64,000 nucleotides of DNA from Dehalococcoidia bacterium (GTDB lineage: Bacteria > Chloroflexota > Dehalococcoidia > E44-bin15), in the NCBI GenBank assembly GCA_041649635.1, contig JBAZMV010000004.1:1-64000 (forward strand). The letters are read 5' to 3'. A program made the translations under genes and the position numbers. Positions 55,030 through 63,931 of the stretch are shown here, piece by piece. The first letter of the stretch is position 1. Each line of letters starts with the position of its first letter. The notes below the pieces were generated by a model. It was not told where the DNA came from, searched no databases, and saw only the letters and a list, made by a program, of their open reading frames with translations.

Positions 55030-56673
55030 TTATTTAGCCTGCTGTTTTGCCGCATGGTTGCCGGCGCGGCGTCCCGCGAACACGCAGTCCGCTATGGATG
55101 AGCCGCTGGCGAAGTAGTAGTTTGAGCAGAGCCCTACCGCGTTGCGCCCGGCGGCGTACAATCCTTCTATAGATGAACCGTCCGCTTTCTTGACCTGTCC
55201 CGTCTGCTCGTTGACAACGAGTCCTCCCAGCGTAATTGCTGCAGTTGGAATGCCGCCCTTGGTGAGCGTGGCCGAGAAACCGGAAAGGGAGCAGTCCAGC
55301 GCGTAGAACGGAGGCGTGTCCTGCGGCACGAAACGCTTCTGCAGCTTACCCAGCGGATCCGGATCGCCCTTCTTCGCGGTCTCGTTATACTGTTTCATCG
55401 TGGCCGCAAGTCCTTCCGCGGATACGCCAAGCTTCTTTGCCAGTTTCTCAAATGAATGAGCCTTCTTGCGGCTCATGAGCAGCATGGGCATCATGGTCAG
55501 CTTCTGGAAGAAGGCGCACTGATCGCCGAAATGGCTCTTGGCTTCCTTGAAGGTTTTACTGTCGATGATTAGGTATGCCTTGCCGCAGCCTTTGGTCACT
55601 ATGTAATCGCCCTGCTTGCCGCCATAGAGGTCCTCGCTGCAGATGCGCTCCCCCTGCTTGTTGACCAGCACCCCCTGCATCAGCGCCTCCGGGGGCACGT
55701 AGAATCGCCATGCCGACATCCTGTCCATGTGCGATGTTATCCCACCCACGCTCTCTCCGAGCGCGATACCGGAGCCGTCGTCGGCGTAGGTGCCTAAAGG
55801 CAGGCATTGGCAGAAGATATCGTTGCACTCATGAACCCTGTTTTTATTGAAAATGAAACCACCTGCAGACAGGATCACGCCCTTGCGCGCAAGAGCTCGG
55901 TAGGGGCGTGCGCGCAACTTCATAATGCCGTTGGCCAGACCATTAAGCAGGCTCGCCAGCGGCGGCATATAAGTGTTGAGCTTGGCGTTGATCCAGGTGA
56001 TGCCGCCATGAAATCTTCTCAATATGATAGAGCTTGACGGTATGGAGCGGCCTTCTACTCCGATGACACGTCCGTCCTCCGCCTGGATGAGCTTCAAAAT
56101 CTGGGTCTGGCAGCGCACCTGAACCTTATCGCTCTTGCGCACTGCTTTCTCCATGCTATGGAACAGCGTCAGGCCGGATATTCCCGGCCCTTTGGCGCGG
56201 TGGCCGCGCGGCGCGGGCTTTGCTTTGGCCTTGTAGGCGCCGTTGTTCTCGCTCCCGGAGAAGTACAGGTAATACTTATCGGTGGGATAGGAGGTTTTAA
56301 ACGGGCACATCGATCCTTCAAAGGGGACGCCGGCATCGGCGAGCCACTGAAGGTCAGCCGCGGAGTTCTCGCAGAGACGCCGCAGCGTCTCGTCCGACAT
56401 GACGCCCTCGCCGACCTCCTGCTTCAGGTACTTATACATCTCATCAACTGTATCCTCGAAGCCCGCCGCCTTCTGGTAAGGCGTGCCGCCCCCGGCGTAT
56501 ATGATGGCGCCGCTGGCGGCGGTGGCTCCGCCTCCGTGAAAGCGGTCCAGCACCAGCACCGAGGATCCCTGCTGTGCGGCCTCCAGCGCGGCGCAGGCGC
56601 CCGCTCCGCCAAAGCCGACTACAATAACGTCTACTTCAGCATCCCATCGCTCATTACCTTTCTTTGAAGCCAT
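55030..56673 (-). CDS. FAD-dependent oxidoreductase, fumarate reductase/3-ketosteroid dehydrogenase-like
   Basis: The 547-residue flavoprotein has VDVIVVGFGGAGACAALEAAQQGSSVLVLDR (FAD-binding), a GGGATAASGAIIYAGGGTPYQ loop, GVILSAGGFIFNKNRV and a C-terminal GLYAAGRNAVGLCSNYYFASGSSIADCVFAGRRAG. The pattern fits the family of flavocytochrome c/fumarate reductase flavoproteins and ketosteroid dehydrogenases. No signal peptide or heme motif is seen, so it is cytoplasmic. It probably introduces or reduces a double bond next to a carbonyl. Encoded alone, followed by a hairpin. Confidence 0.82.
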   Translation of the reverse strand: MASKKGNERWDAEVDVIVVGFGGAGACAALEAAQQGSSVLVLDRFHGGGATAASGAIIYAGGGTPYQKAAGFEDTVDEMYKYLKQEVGEGVMSDETLRRLCENSAADLQWLADAGVPFEGSMCPFKTSYPTDKYYLYFSGSENNGAYKAKAKPAPRGHRAKGPGISGLTLFHSMEKAVRKSDKVQVRCQTQILKLIQAEDGRVIGVEGRSIPSSSIILRRFHGGITWINAKLNTYMPPLASLLNGLANGIMKLRARPYRALARKGVILSAGGFIFNKNRVHECNDIFCQCLPLGTYADDGSGIALGESVGGITSHMDRMSAWRFYVPPEALMQGVLVNKQGERICSEDLYGGKQGDYIVTKGCGKAYLIIDSKTFKEAKSHFGDQCAFFQKLTMMPMLLMSRKKAHSFEKLAKKLGVSAEGLAATMKQYNETAKKGDPDPLGKLQKRFVPQDTPPFYALDCSLSGFSATLTKGGIPTAAITLGGLVVNEQTGQVKKADGSSIEGLYAAGRNAVGLCSNYYFASGSSIADCVFAGRRAGNHAAKQQAK

Positions 56674-56931
56674 TTATCCTCCTTTGGAAGGGCAAGCCCC
56701 GTGCACTCGGCCGAAAAAAGCGAGGCCAGCCTCAACATTACGCAAGGTATTCTAGCCATTATCTGACAAATTGGCAAGCACTATATAAAGATAACATAAA
56801 ATTACTCATATAGGTGATAATGAAATTGAATCGCTGCTGAGGAACCGCTCTTCTGGAATGTAGGTGCGTAATCATTTATCGGACTCGATTTTGCTTCTAG
56901 ACTTCGATTCGATAGCTAAGCCGGGGTTCTT

Positions 56932-57657
56932 TTAGCTTTTCAATATGTATTCGCTCATTGTCGAGGAACGTATCTTGGAAATTTCAAGGAAGGACGAAAC
57001 GCTGCGCAGCATGCGGTACATGTTCGCGGCCAGCTTGAAGACGTTCGATTTTCCGGCGCCGTAGAACAGTAACGGGTTGGTGTAGTGCTTAACGGATGGC
57101 CATGCCTCTTCAACTATGCCCTCGAACGGCGGCGCGTCGGGAGTCAGTGCTTTCAGGACGACATTGCGGATGTAGCGGGCGCGCGGCTGCATGGCCTCCG
57201 ATACGGGCGACTGCGTGCCGTGCCAGCGTTTTATCCACTCTTCGCGCGGCAGCTTTTTGGGACGCTCCATCAGCGTTATGGCCATGAGAACCGGCGACCT
57301 CTGCCCGTCGGGCCAGTCGCGTTTGCGGAAGTGCTTGTTTCCGCCGTACTCCGTATAGATAGATTCTTCCACCTCATATGCCGCATACGTGAAAAAGCCC
57401 GACTGAAGTATCATCTCGATATCCTGATGCCGCGCGATATCATCGACCCACAGGGACAGCTCGGCGCTTATCTCAGGCCCCTTATAGAGTTTCGGCGCGG
57501 AGGAGCGCACGTTGGAGAACTCGTCGGCGATGTACATGGTGAGCTTTTTCACGCCGGCATCGTAGAGCCTGGGCTGAATCTTTTCCAGCAGAAGCTCTCT
57601 TGTTATTTGCCTGGGCTGGCCTTTGGGTGTCCACAGGATATAAATGATTTTTACCAT
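56932..57657 (-). CDS. EthD-domain-like protein
   Basis: The 241-residue protein has two ferredoxin-like (dimeric alpha-beta barrel) halves. The second half has the EthD-type pattern AITLMERPKKLPREEWIKRWHGTQSPV, where W and H are typical. EthD-like proteins assist or catalyse steps in degradation of ethers, polyketides and aromatics. The start is ATG at 57657, behind the promoter at 57684-57712. No operon partner; convergent to nothing within 170 bases. The region 56674-56931 upstream of the flavoprotein contains no recognisable gene or repeat. Confidence 0.65.
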   Translation of the reverse strand: MVKIIYILWTPKGQPRQITRELLLEKIQPRLYDAGVKKLTMYIADEFSNVRSSAPKLYKGPEISAELSLWVDDIARHQDIEMILQSGFFTYAAYEVEESIYTEYGGNKHFRKRDWPDGQRSPVLMAITLMERPKKLPREEWIKRWHGTQSPVSEAMQPRARYIRNVVLKALTPDAPPFEGIVEEAWPSVKHYTNPLLFYGAGKSNVFKLAANMYRMLRSVSSFLEISKIRSSTMSEYILKS

Positions 57658-57683
57658 GGGCGACCTCTAGCTAAAGTTTTTCT

Positions 57684-57712
57684 ACTCTATATGAATATCG
57701 GGCGCGTGTCAA
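57684..57712 (-). promoter_or_regulatory. Promoter of the EthD-like gene
   Basis: Minus-strand TTGACA (57707-57712), 17 bases, TAGAGT (57684-57689), 26 bases before the start codon. Confidence 0.6.
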
Positions 57713-57831
57713 TCCGTTTTTCATTCTCGCTGAAATATCGATTGAGCAAAGTCAATATCCGTAGATTCGCACAACGGTTTTCATCCCATCAAATACGATG
57801 CTACTGCGGAAGCTGGATTGTGTGGCGGCGC

Positions 57832-59961
57832 TTACAGCGGTACGGTGGTGCCCGGCGTTGGCGGCAGCTCCGTATCCCGTTCCGGCATCTGGCCCGGCAG
57901 CGGCGCGTGGACTATCTTCAGTCGCAGCTGGCACTGCATGCAGCGTCCGGCCTCGGTTACGGCCTGATCGAGGGTGAGGCTGCCTTCCTCTTGAATGAAT
58001 CCGCGCAGGCGTTCTTTTGCCGGCGTCACCGGCCTCTCCACGCGCTTCTTGTAGGCGAAACCTTCTTCGCGTCCCAGGCAGGAGAAGTTGTTGTCGGAAG
58101 GGGCCAGCTTCTGGTCGATCTTGCCCTTGCCGCCCAGGTATTTATCGATTGAGGCGGCGGCTATCCTGCCCGCTTGAATGGCCTCGATGACGGAGGCCGG
58201 CCCGCTAACGATATCGCCGCCGGCGAAAACGTCCTTCCGCGACGAGACCAGCGTTTTTTCGTCCGCGACGATGCAGCCCTTCTTCATTGCTATAGAGAAG
58301 CCCATTGGCACGTCGGACGCCTGGCCGATGGCTGCTATCAACCTGTCAACCTCAATGACGAACTCGCTTCCTTCGATGGGTATCGGCCGCGCACGGCCGC
58401 TGGCGTCGGGCTCGCCCAGCTTCATGCGGATGCACTCCACGGAGAGCTTATCGCCGCCGGACAGCACCTTCTGCGGCGCCACCAGGTAGCTGATCTTTAT
58501 GCCCTCGCTCACGGCTTCCGCGATCTCCTCGTCATTGGCCGGCATCTCGCTGCGCGTGCGGCGGTAGAGCATGGTGACCTTCTTCACGCCGATCCTCAGC
58601 GCGCACCTGGCGACATCGATTGCGACGTTGCCGCCGCCGACAACGGCGATCTCCTCGCCCAGGTCGACCTTGTCCTTCAGATTTATCGCCTTCAGCACGG
58701 ATATGCCGTCGAGAACGCGCGGGTCTTCCTCGCCGGCGATGCCCATCTTTGTGCCGTTGGGGGCGCCCATGGCCAGAAAAACGGCGTGGAATCCTTTATC
58801 GAAAAGGCTGTCTATCGATCTGACCTTGGTATTAAGCTGAATGTTCACACCGATGTCCTCGATAGCCTTTATCTCACCGTCGAGGATGTTTCGCGGCAGG
58901 CGGTATTCCGGTATTCCGGTGCGCATCATGCCTCCGGCTGCGGGCAGCCTCTCGAATACGGTTACTTCATGACCCAGGGTGCGCAGGAACCAGGCCGCGG
59001 TCAGGCCGGCGGGGCCTGATCCGACTATCGCAACTTTCTTTCCGGTATCGGGCGCTATCTTGACCTTGGAGCGCCAGCGCCCGCTGTCCTGCTCGGCGGC
59101 AAAACGTTTCAACGCCCTGATTGCTATCGGATTGTTCAGCTCGCATCTGCGGCAGACCTCCTCGCAGGGGTGGTGGCAGACGCAGCCCAGAGTGTGGGGG
59201 AAGGGCACCGTTTCGCGGATGACCTCAAGCGCATCCTGGAACCGGCCCTCGGCGATGAGTCTGACGTAGCGCGGGATGTCTATACCTGCGGGGCAGGTGT
59301 TGCTGCAAGGAAGCAAAACCTTCTCGCGGTCGTCTGCGCTGAAATGTTTCTTGTCTTTGAGCGCTCCCGATGGGCAGACCTCCACGCAGGCCTCGCAGAA
59401 CCTGCACGCGGCGTCCTCCAGCCTCTGTCCGTATGATGTGCCCACGTAGGTGTCGATGCCGCGGTTGATGAGCCCGATGGCCCCCACGCCGCGCACCTCC
59501 TGGCACATGCGGATGCAGCGCTCGCACAGGATACACAGGTTGGGATCGCGTATGAACAGCGGCTCGTCGAGCGTTATCTTGAACCGGCCCGGCTGCGGCT
59601 TGAATACGGGGAACAGGTCGCTCACGCCCACGTAATCAACGACCTTTTTTAGCGGCGAGCCCTCCTCCAGTTCCCCCCGGTATTCGCTCAATATCAGCCA
59701 GATGATATCCTTCCTCAGGTGTCGCAGTTTAGGCGTGTTTGTCTGGACTATCATGCCCTCCTGGGCCTTGGTGGTGCATGCGGGGTGGTATCCCGGGATG
59801 TGCTCTATCTCTACCAGGCACAGGCGGCAGGCGCCGAGGGGGGGCAGCTCGGGGTGGTAGCACAGGTTGGGAATGTAGATGCCGGCCTTGAATGCGGCCT
59901 CAAGTATGGTCTTGCCCTCGGCCACCTTTACTTCGGTTCCGTCTATGAATAATTTGATCAT
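57832..59961 (-). CDS. NuoG-N-like ferredoxin domains fused to a GltD/NfnB-type FAD-NAD(P) oxidoreductase
   Basis: The 709-residue fusion starts with a 2Fe-2S ferredoxin (CYHPELPPLGACRLC...C, about residues 34-75). Two 4Fe-4S motifs (CILCERCIRMC, CRFCEACVEVC) lie near 145-200, then the N-terminal Fe-S binding region of GltD (CSNTCPAG, CVCHHPCEEVCRRC), VAIVGSGPAGLTAAWFL (FAD) and AVVGGGNVAIDVARCAL (NAD(P)). The NuoG-type His-Cys3 site between the ferredoxins lacks its cysteines. The start at 59961 overlaps the NuoF-like stop (ATGA). With NuoE/NuoF-like partners it matches the third subunit of the Sporomusa-type Nfn (Stn) bifurcating transhydrogenase. Confidence 0.85.
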   Translation of the reverse strand: MIKLFIDGTEVKVAEGKTILEAAFKAGIYIPNLCYHPELPPLGACRLCLVEIEHIPGYHPACTTKAQEGMIVQTNTPKLRHLRKDIIWLILSEYRGELEEGSPLKKVVDYVGVSDLFPVFKPQPGRFKITLDEPLFIRDPNLCILCERCIRMCQEVRGVGAIGLINRGIDTYVGTSYGQRLEDAACRFCEACVEVCPSGALKDKKHFSADDREKVLLPCSNTCPAGIDIPRYVRLIAEGRFQDALEVIRETVPFPHTLGCVCHHPCEEVCRRCELNNPIAIRALKRFAAEQDSGRWRSKVKIAPDTGKKVAIVGSGPAGLTAAWFLRTLGHEVTVFERLPAAGGMMRTGIPEYRLPRNILDGEIKAIEDIGVNIQLNTKVRSIDSLFDKGFHAVFLAMGAPNGTKMGIAGEEDPRVLDGISVLKAINLKDKVDLGEEIAVVGGGNVAIDVARCALRIGVKKVTMLYRRTRSEMPANDEEIAEAVSEGIKISYLVAPQKVLSGGDKLSVECIRMKLGEPDASGRARPIPIEGSEFVIEVDRLIAAIGQASDVPMGFSIAMKKGCIVADEKTLVSSRKDVFAGGDIVSGPASVIEAIQAGRIAAASIDKYLGGKGKIDQKLAPSDNNFSCLGREEGFAYKKRVERPVTPAKERLRGFIQEEGSLTLDQAVTEAGRCMQCQLRLKIVHAPLPGQMPERDTELPPTPGTTVPL

Positions 59962-61712
59962 TCTATAGCCTTGAAATCGCAGGCATCGATGCATGCCTTG
60001 CATTTGATACATTTATCGTTATCGATACGGGCGAACTCCTTCTTCTGCCACCGGATCGCTCCCGCGGGACAGACCCTGGAGCACTGGCCGCACTTGGTAC
60101 AGGCCTCTTCAATTACCTTGAATTTCGTCAGCGCCGTGCACACATGCGCCGGGCACCTGTGGTCGCGGATATGCTCAAGGTATTCGTCCATGAAATACCG
60201 TATTGTGGTCAAGGCGGGGTTCGGGGCGCTGTTGCCCAGGCCGCAGAGCGCCGACTCTTTGATGCTGGTTCCCATCTCCCTGAGGAAGGTGATGTGTTCC
60301 TCCTTGCCGCGGCCCTCCGTGATTTCCTCCAGCACCTCCAGTAATCGCTTTAGCCCCACGCGGCAGGGGACGCATTTTCCGCAGGACTCGGCCACGGTGA
60401 ACGAGAGGAAATAGCGCGCGATGTCAACCATGCAGGTCTTCTCGTCCATGACGACGAAGCCGCCCGAGCCCATGATGGCGCCGGTCTGAGTTATCGTCAC
60501 GTAATCGATGGGCGTATCGAGGAGCGATGCCGGTATGCATCCTCCCGAAGGGCCGCCTATCTGCACCGCCTTGAGCGGCACCTTTTTCTTGAGCATGCCG
60601 CCGCCCGCACCGTAAATTAGATCGTGTATCGGCGTGCCCATGGGCACCTCGACAAGCCCGGTGTTTTTCACCTTGCCGGCCAGGGCGAAAACCTTGGTAC
60701 CCTTGCTGTACTGCGTTCCTATTGAGCTGAACCACTCCGCCCCTTTATTAATTATGTGGCTTATGTTGGCCAGCGTCTCCACGTTATTTATCACGGTGGG
60801 CTTGTCCCACAAGCCTTTCTCAACGGGGAAAGGCGGCCTTGGCCGCGGCATTCCTCTGTGCCCCTCGATCGAGGCGATCAATGCCGTCTCCTCGCCGCAG
60901 ACGAAGGCTCCGGCGCCGCGCTTGACCGTGATATCGAACGAGTGTTTTGTGTTTAGAATGTTCTTCCCCAGATAGCCTTTCTGCCTGGCCTGCGCGATGG
61001 AGATATCCAGCCGTTCCAGCGCCAGCGGGTATTCCTCGCGGCAGTAGATAAAGCCCTGCGATGCGCCGATGGCGTAAGCGGCTATGATCATTCCCTCGAT
61101 GACCGCCTGCGGGTCGCCCTCGAGTATGCTGCGGTCCATGAATGCGCCCGGGTCGCCCTCGTCCGCGTTGCATATCAGGTACTTCTCATTGCCCTTGGCG
61201 CTCCTGGCGAAGTCCCACTTTCTGCCCGTGGGGAATCCGGCGCCGCCCCTGCCGCGAAGACCCGAGTTCTTGATCTCTTCTATCACCTGCTCCGGCGTCA
61301 TATTGACAGCCTTCTTGAGCGCCATGTATCCGCCGTGCGCTATGTAGTCGTCTATATCCTCAGGGTCGATCTCGCCGCAGTTCTTCAGAACGATACGCAT
61401 CTGCCTGGCGAAGAACTGTTCGTAGTCACTGCCCGCAAGGAGCGTATGTACAGGATCGCTGTTAAGAAGGTGGTTCTCGACTATAAACGGCACGTCCTTG
61501 GGCTTGATGCATTCATAGGTCAGCCTGCCCAGTTCGGGGGTGATGATATCGACCAGCACGTCGCGAAACAGGCCCCGGTCACCGGTCTTGATTATCTTAC
61601 ATTTCTCGCTCAGGTTGTGGCGTTCCAGCTCTTTCCTGAACAGCTCCGCCACCTCGCGGGCGCCGGCCGAGATGCCGCTGGTTCCCATGCATATGAGAAT
61701 TTTTGTGCTCAT
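59958..61712 (-). CDS. NuoF-like NADH-binding flavoprotein (HydB/HndC/StnB type)
   Basis: The 584-residue protein has four parts: an N-terminal thioredoxin-like domain (TKILICMGTSGISAGAREV, lacking the full four-cysteine 2Fe-2S set), the FMN/NADH-binding NuoF core (GLRGRGGAGFPTGRKW, GAGAYVCGEETALIASIEG-like block GAGAFVCGEETALIASIEG), the 4Fe-4S site ESCGKCVPCRVG, and a C-terminal two-cluster ferredoxin (CTKCGQCSRVCPAG, CIKCKACIDACDF). The architecture is that of HydB/HndC and of bifurcating complexes. No hydrogenase gene is adjacent. It overlaps both neighbours by 1-4 bases. Confidence 0.9.
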   Translation of the reverse strand: MSTKILICMGTSGISAGAREVAELFRKELERHNLSEKCKIIKTGDRGLFRDVLVDIITPELGRLTYECIKPKDVPFIVENHLLNSDPVHTLLAGSDYEQFFARQMRIVLKNCGEIDPEDIDDYIAHGGYMALKKAVNMTPEQVIEEIKNSGLRGRGGAGFPTGRKWDFARSAKGNEKYLICNADEGDPGAFMDRSILEGDPQAVIEGMIIAAYAIGASQGFIYCREEYPLALERLDISIAQARQKGYLGKNILNTKHSFDITVKRGAGAFVCGEETALIASIEGHRGMPRPRPPFPVEKGLWDKPTVINNVETLANISHIINKGAEWFSSIGTQYSKGTKVFALAGKVKNTGLVEVPMGTPIHDLIYGAGGGMLKKKVPLKAVQIGGPSGGCIPASLLDTPIDYVTITQTGAIMGSGGFVVMDEKTCMVDIARYFLSFTVAESCGKCVPCRVGLKRLLEVLEEITEGRGKEEHITFLREMGTSIKESALCGLGNSAPNPALTTIRYFMDEYLEHIRDHRCPAHVCTALTKFKVIEEACTKCGQCSRVCPAGAIRWQKKEFARIDNDKCIKCKACIDACDFKAIE

Positions 61713-62185
61713 TATTTGGTCACCGCTTGCCGATACTTATCGATAAGTTTCTCCACGCTCTGAATCGTACAGCCGCCGTAAAATTCGTTGTCGATCATCA
61801 CCACCGGGGCCATGCCGCAGCAGCCGAGGCAGGCCACTCGTTCCAGAGTGAACATGCCGTCCTTCGTCGTCTCTCCCACGGTCACGTCCAGCAGACCGGC
61901 GATGTAGTCGAGTATGGCCTTTCCGCCCATCACGTGGCAGGCCGTTCCCTGACACACCGTGATGATATGCTTGCCGCGCGGGGTGAGATGAAACTGCGCG
62001 TAGAAGGTAAGCACTCCGTAAATATCGATGGGGTAAATCGACAACTCTTCCGCTATCAGCGATACTGCTTCGCCCGGCACGTAGCCGTACTTGGCCTGTA
62101 TGTCCTGCAGAACCGGTATAAGGATGCCCTTCTTATCGGGGTATTTACTTATCTCTTTCTTTATGTCCGATGCGCTAACTTTCAT
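61712..62185 (-). CDS. NuoE-like 2Fe-2S thioredoxin-fold subunit (HydC/HndA/StnC type)
   Basis: The 157-residue product has a helical N-terminus (ILIPVLQDIQAKYGYVPGEAVSLIAEEL) and a thioredoxin-like 2Fe-2S domain with ligands in VCQGTACHVMGG and ACLGCCGMAPV. ERVACLGCCGMAPVVMIDNEFYG is the family signature. It is the first gene of the three-gene operon. AGAGG lies 5 bases before the ATG, and a hairpin with T-run lies in the leader. It forms the electron entry/exit module with the NuoF-like protein. Confidence 0.93.
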   Translation of the reverse strand: MKVSASDIKKEISKYPDKKGILIPVLQDIQAKYGYVPGEAVSLIAEELSIYPIDIYGVLTFYAQFHLTPRGKHIITVCQGTACHVMGGKAILDYIAGLLDVTVGETTKDGMFTLERVACLGCCGMAPVVMIDNEFYGGCTIQSVEKLIDKYRQAVTK

Positions 62186-62210
62186 AAAGGCCTCTTAAAG
62201 GGACAAAACA

Positions 62211-62233
62211 AAAAAGTAGACGCAAGCGTCTAC
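62211..62233 (-). terminator. Terminator-like hairpin in the NuoE operon leader
   Basis: GTAGACGC/GCGTCTAC palindrome (62216-62233) followed on the minus strand by TTTTTTGTTTTG, 31 bases before the nuoE-like ATG and downstream of the operon promoter. Candidate attenuator. Confidence 0.6.
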
Positions 62234-62304
62234 CCCAACTTATATGTTATATCGTCCGGAACTGCCGCAACCGCTACATGAACGCTCAGTTCATCCTTAT
62301 ACAT
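62230..62304 (-). CDS. Possible 24-codon leader ORF of the NuoE operon
   Basis: Begins MYKDELSVHVAV and its TAG lies inside the 5' arm of the terminator-like hairpin, so translation would influence hairpin formation. The ribosome-binding site is weak (GGAATGAA). Real translation is uncertain. Confidence 0.25.
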   Translation of the reverse strand: MYKDELSVHVAVAAVPDDITYKLG

Positions 62305-62364
62305 TTCATTCCATTACATCAGTGAATTGTTACGGGATTATTACGATAGAAACGGGATAGGCAA

Positions 62365-62393
62365 ATTGTACACTTTTATCGTCACATTAGCAA
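62365..62393 (-). promoter_or_regulatory. Promoter of the NuoE/NuoF/GltD-type operon
   Basis: Minus-strand TTGCTA (62388-62393), 17 bases, TACAAT (62365-62370). This predicts a leader of about 170 bases. Confidence 0.6.
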
Positions 62394-62449
62394 GGGGCCG
62401 ACGGCAAACCCCAATGTGGTAAAAGGGTTGTTTTTCCTATCGGCGTTTT

Positions 62450-62580
62450 ATGTAGGGGCGTATCGCGATACGCCCACGGCGGGCGGTCACAAGGATCGCC
62501 CCTACCCAGTGAATAAACCCCCCTTTACGAAAGGGGGACTAAGGGGGATTGTACCAGACAGGGGGTTGATCCCTGCATCT
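62450..62580. repeat. Cluster of dispersed intergenic repeats
   Basis: GTAGGGGCGTATCGCGATACGCCC hairpin, GGGCGGTCACAAGGATCGCCCCTAC, CCCCCCTTTACGAAAGGGGG hairpin and CAGGGGGTTGATCC. Located between the divergent NuoE-like and folC genes. Confidence 0.7.
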
Positions 62581-62598
62581 ATTTCTTGACAACGATGC

Positions 62599-62604
62599 TA
62601 TAAT
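62599..62604 (+). promoter_or_regulatory. -10 element of folC; near-leaderless transcript
   Basis: Consensus TATAAT ends 7 bases before the folC ATG and no Shine-Dalgarno is present, as at dnaE. Confidence 0.5.
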
Positions 62605-62611
62605 ATCCCCC

Positions 62612-63931
62612 ATGACTTACCGCGAGGCCCTGAAATACATCCTCAGCTTTACCGACTACGAGAAGCTCCCCGCCTCATCCTACACCGCCGCCAACTTCGA
62701 CCTGCGGCGCGTGGAGGAGCTTCTGCGCCGCCTGGGCGATCCGCACCTGGGCCCGCGCACGGTGCATATCGCCGGCACCAAGGGCAAGGGAAGTACCTCT
62801 GCAATGATCGCTTTCGCGCTGACCGCCGCGGGCCGCCGCACCGGGCTCTACACCTCGCCGCACCTGCACACCTTCCGCGAGCGTATCCGTATCGACGGAG
62901 AGATGATAAGCGAAGACGATTTCGCATCGACGATCGAAGCTATCAAGCCGCACGCGGACGAGGTCAACAACCAGTCGACTTTTGGAAGACTGACCACATT
63001 CGAGGTGCTGACCGTCGCGGCCTTTGTATATTTCAAGAAACGTAATGTCGATTTCCTGGTGCTGGAGACCGGGCTCGGCGGACGCCTCGATGCGACCAAC
63101 GTCGCCAGACCCGAGGTCTGCGTCATCACTCCGATAAGCATGGACCACACCGAGATACTGGGCCGCACCGTGGCCGAGATAGCGCGGGAGAAGGCCGGCA
63201 TCATCAAGCCGGGCGCCATCGTCATCAGCGCGCCGCAGAACCCCAACGCCGCGGCGGTGATAAAGGAAACGGCAGCGCGGCTCAGGAACAGGCTCATAAA
63301 CACGGGCGGCGACGTGAAATGGCGCAGGCTCGATTTCAACACCAGAGGCCAGGAGTTCGAGGTCACGACTCCCAAGGGCTCTCTTCGATATGGCATCTCG
63401 CTGCTGGGCAACCACCAGATTGAGAACGCGGCCGTGGCGGTAACCGCGCTGGAAGTCATGGGCGTTGACTACGAGTCGATATTCAGGGGGCTGGCCAACG
63501 TGCGCTGGCCGGGGCGGCTGGAGATTATTAAGGACGAGCCCATCGTCCTCGTCGACGGAGCGCACAACGCGGACTCGGCGCGGCGCCTGCGCGAGGCGAT
63601 AGAGGAATACATACGCTACGACGATATGATACTGGTCATCGGGGCTTCATCCGATAAGGACATCGACGGCATGCTGCTGGAGCTTATGCCTCTGGCGAAC
63701 AAGATAATCGCCACTAAATCGATGCATCCCCGCGCCCTGCCCGTGAACACCATCCTCAACGAGATAGAGAAGCTGGATCGCAAGGCTTCTTATTTCTCGA
63801 ACGTGACGGATGCCGTCGGTCAGGCGCTGCAAAACGCGTGGCCGCACGACCTGATATGCGTGACCGGCTCGCTCTTCGTCGTCGCCGAGGCCATCGAGTA
63901 TATCAAGGGCGTCAAGCGCGACAACCTATAA
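62612..63931 (+). CDS. folC: Folylpolyglutamate synthase / dihydrofolate synthase
   Basis: Mur-ligase-family enzyme of 439 residues that adds glutamate to (dihydro)folate with ATP. It has RRLGDPHLGPRTVHIAGTKGKGSTSAM with the P-loop GTKGKGST, LYTSPHLHTFRERIRIDGE, LETGLGGRLDATN, ITPISMDHTEILGRTVAEIAREKAGIIK and LVDGAHNADSARRL. Length and motif order are typical. No further gene starts in the remaining 69 bases. Confidence 0.95.
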   Translation: MTYREALKYILSFTDYEKLPASSYTAANFDLRRVEELLRRLGDPHLGPRTVHIAGTKGKGSTSAMIAFALTAAGRRTGLYTSPHLHTFRERIRIDGEMISEDDFASTIEAIKPHADEVNNQSTFGRLTTFEVLTVAAFVYFKKRNVDFLVLETGLGGRLDATNVARPEVCVITPISMDHTEILGRTVAEIAREKAGIIKPGAIVISAPQNPNAAAVIKETAARLRNRLINTGGDVKWRRLDFNTRGQEFEVTTPKGSLRYGISLLGNHQIENAAVAVTALEVMGVDYESIFRGLANVRWPGRLEIIKDEPIVLVDGAHNADSARRLREAIEEYIRYDDMILVIGASSDKDIDGMLLELMPLANKIIATKSMHPRALPVNTILNEIEKLDRKASYFSNVTDAVGQALQNAWPHDLICVTGSLFVVAEAIEYIKGVKRDNL

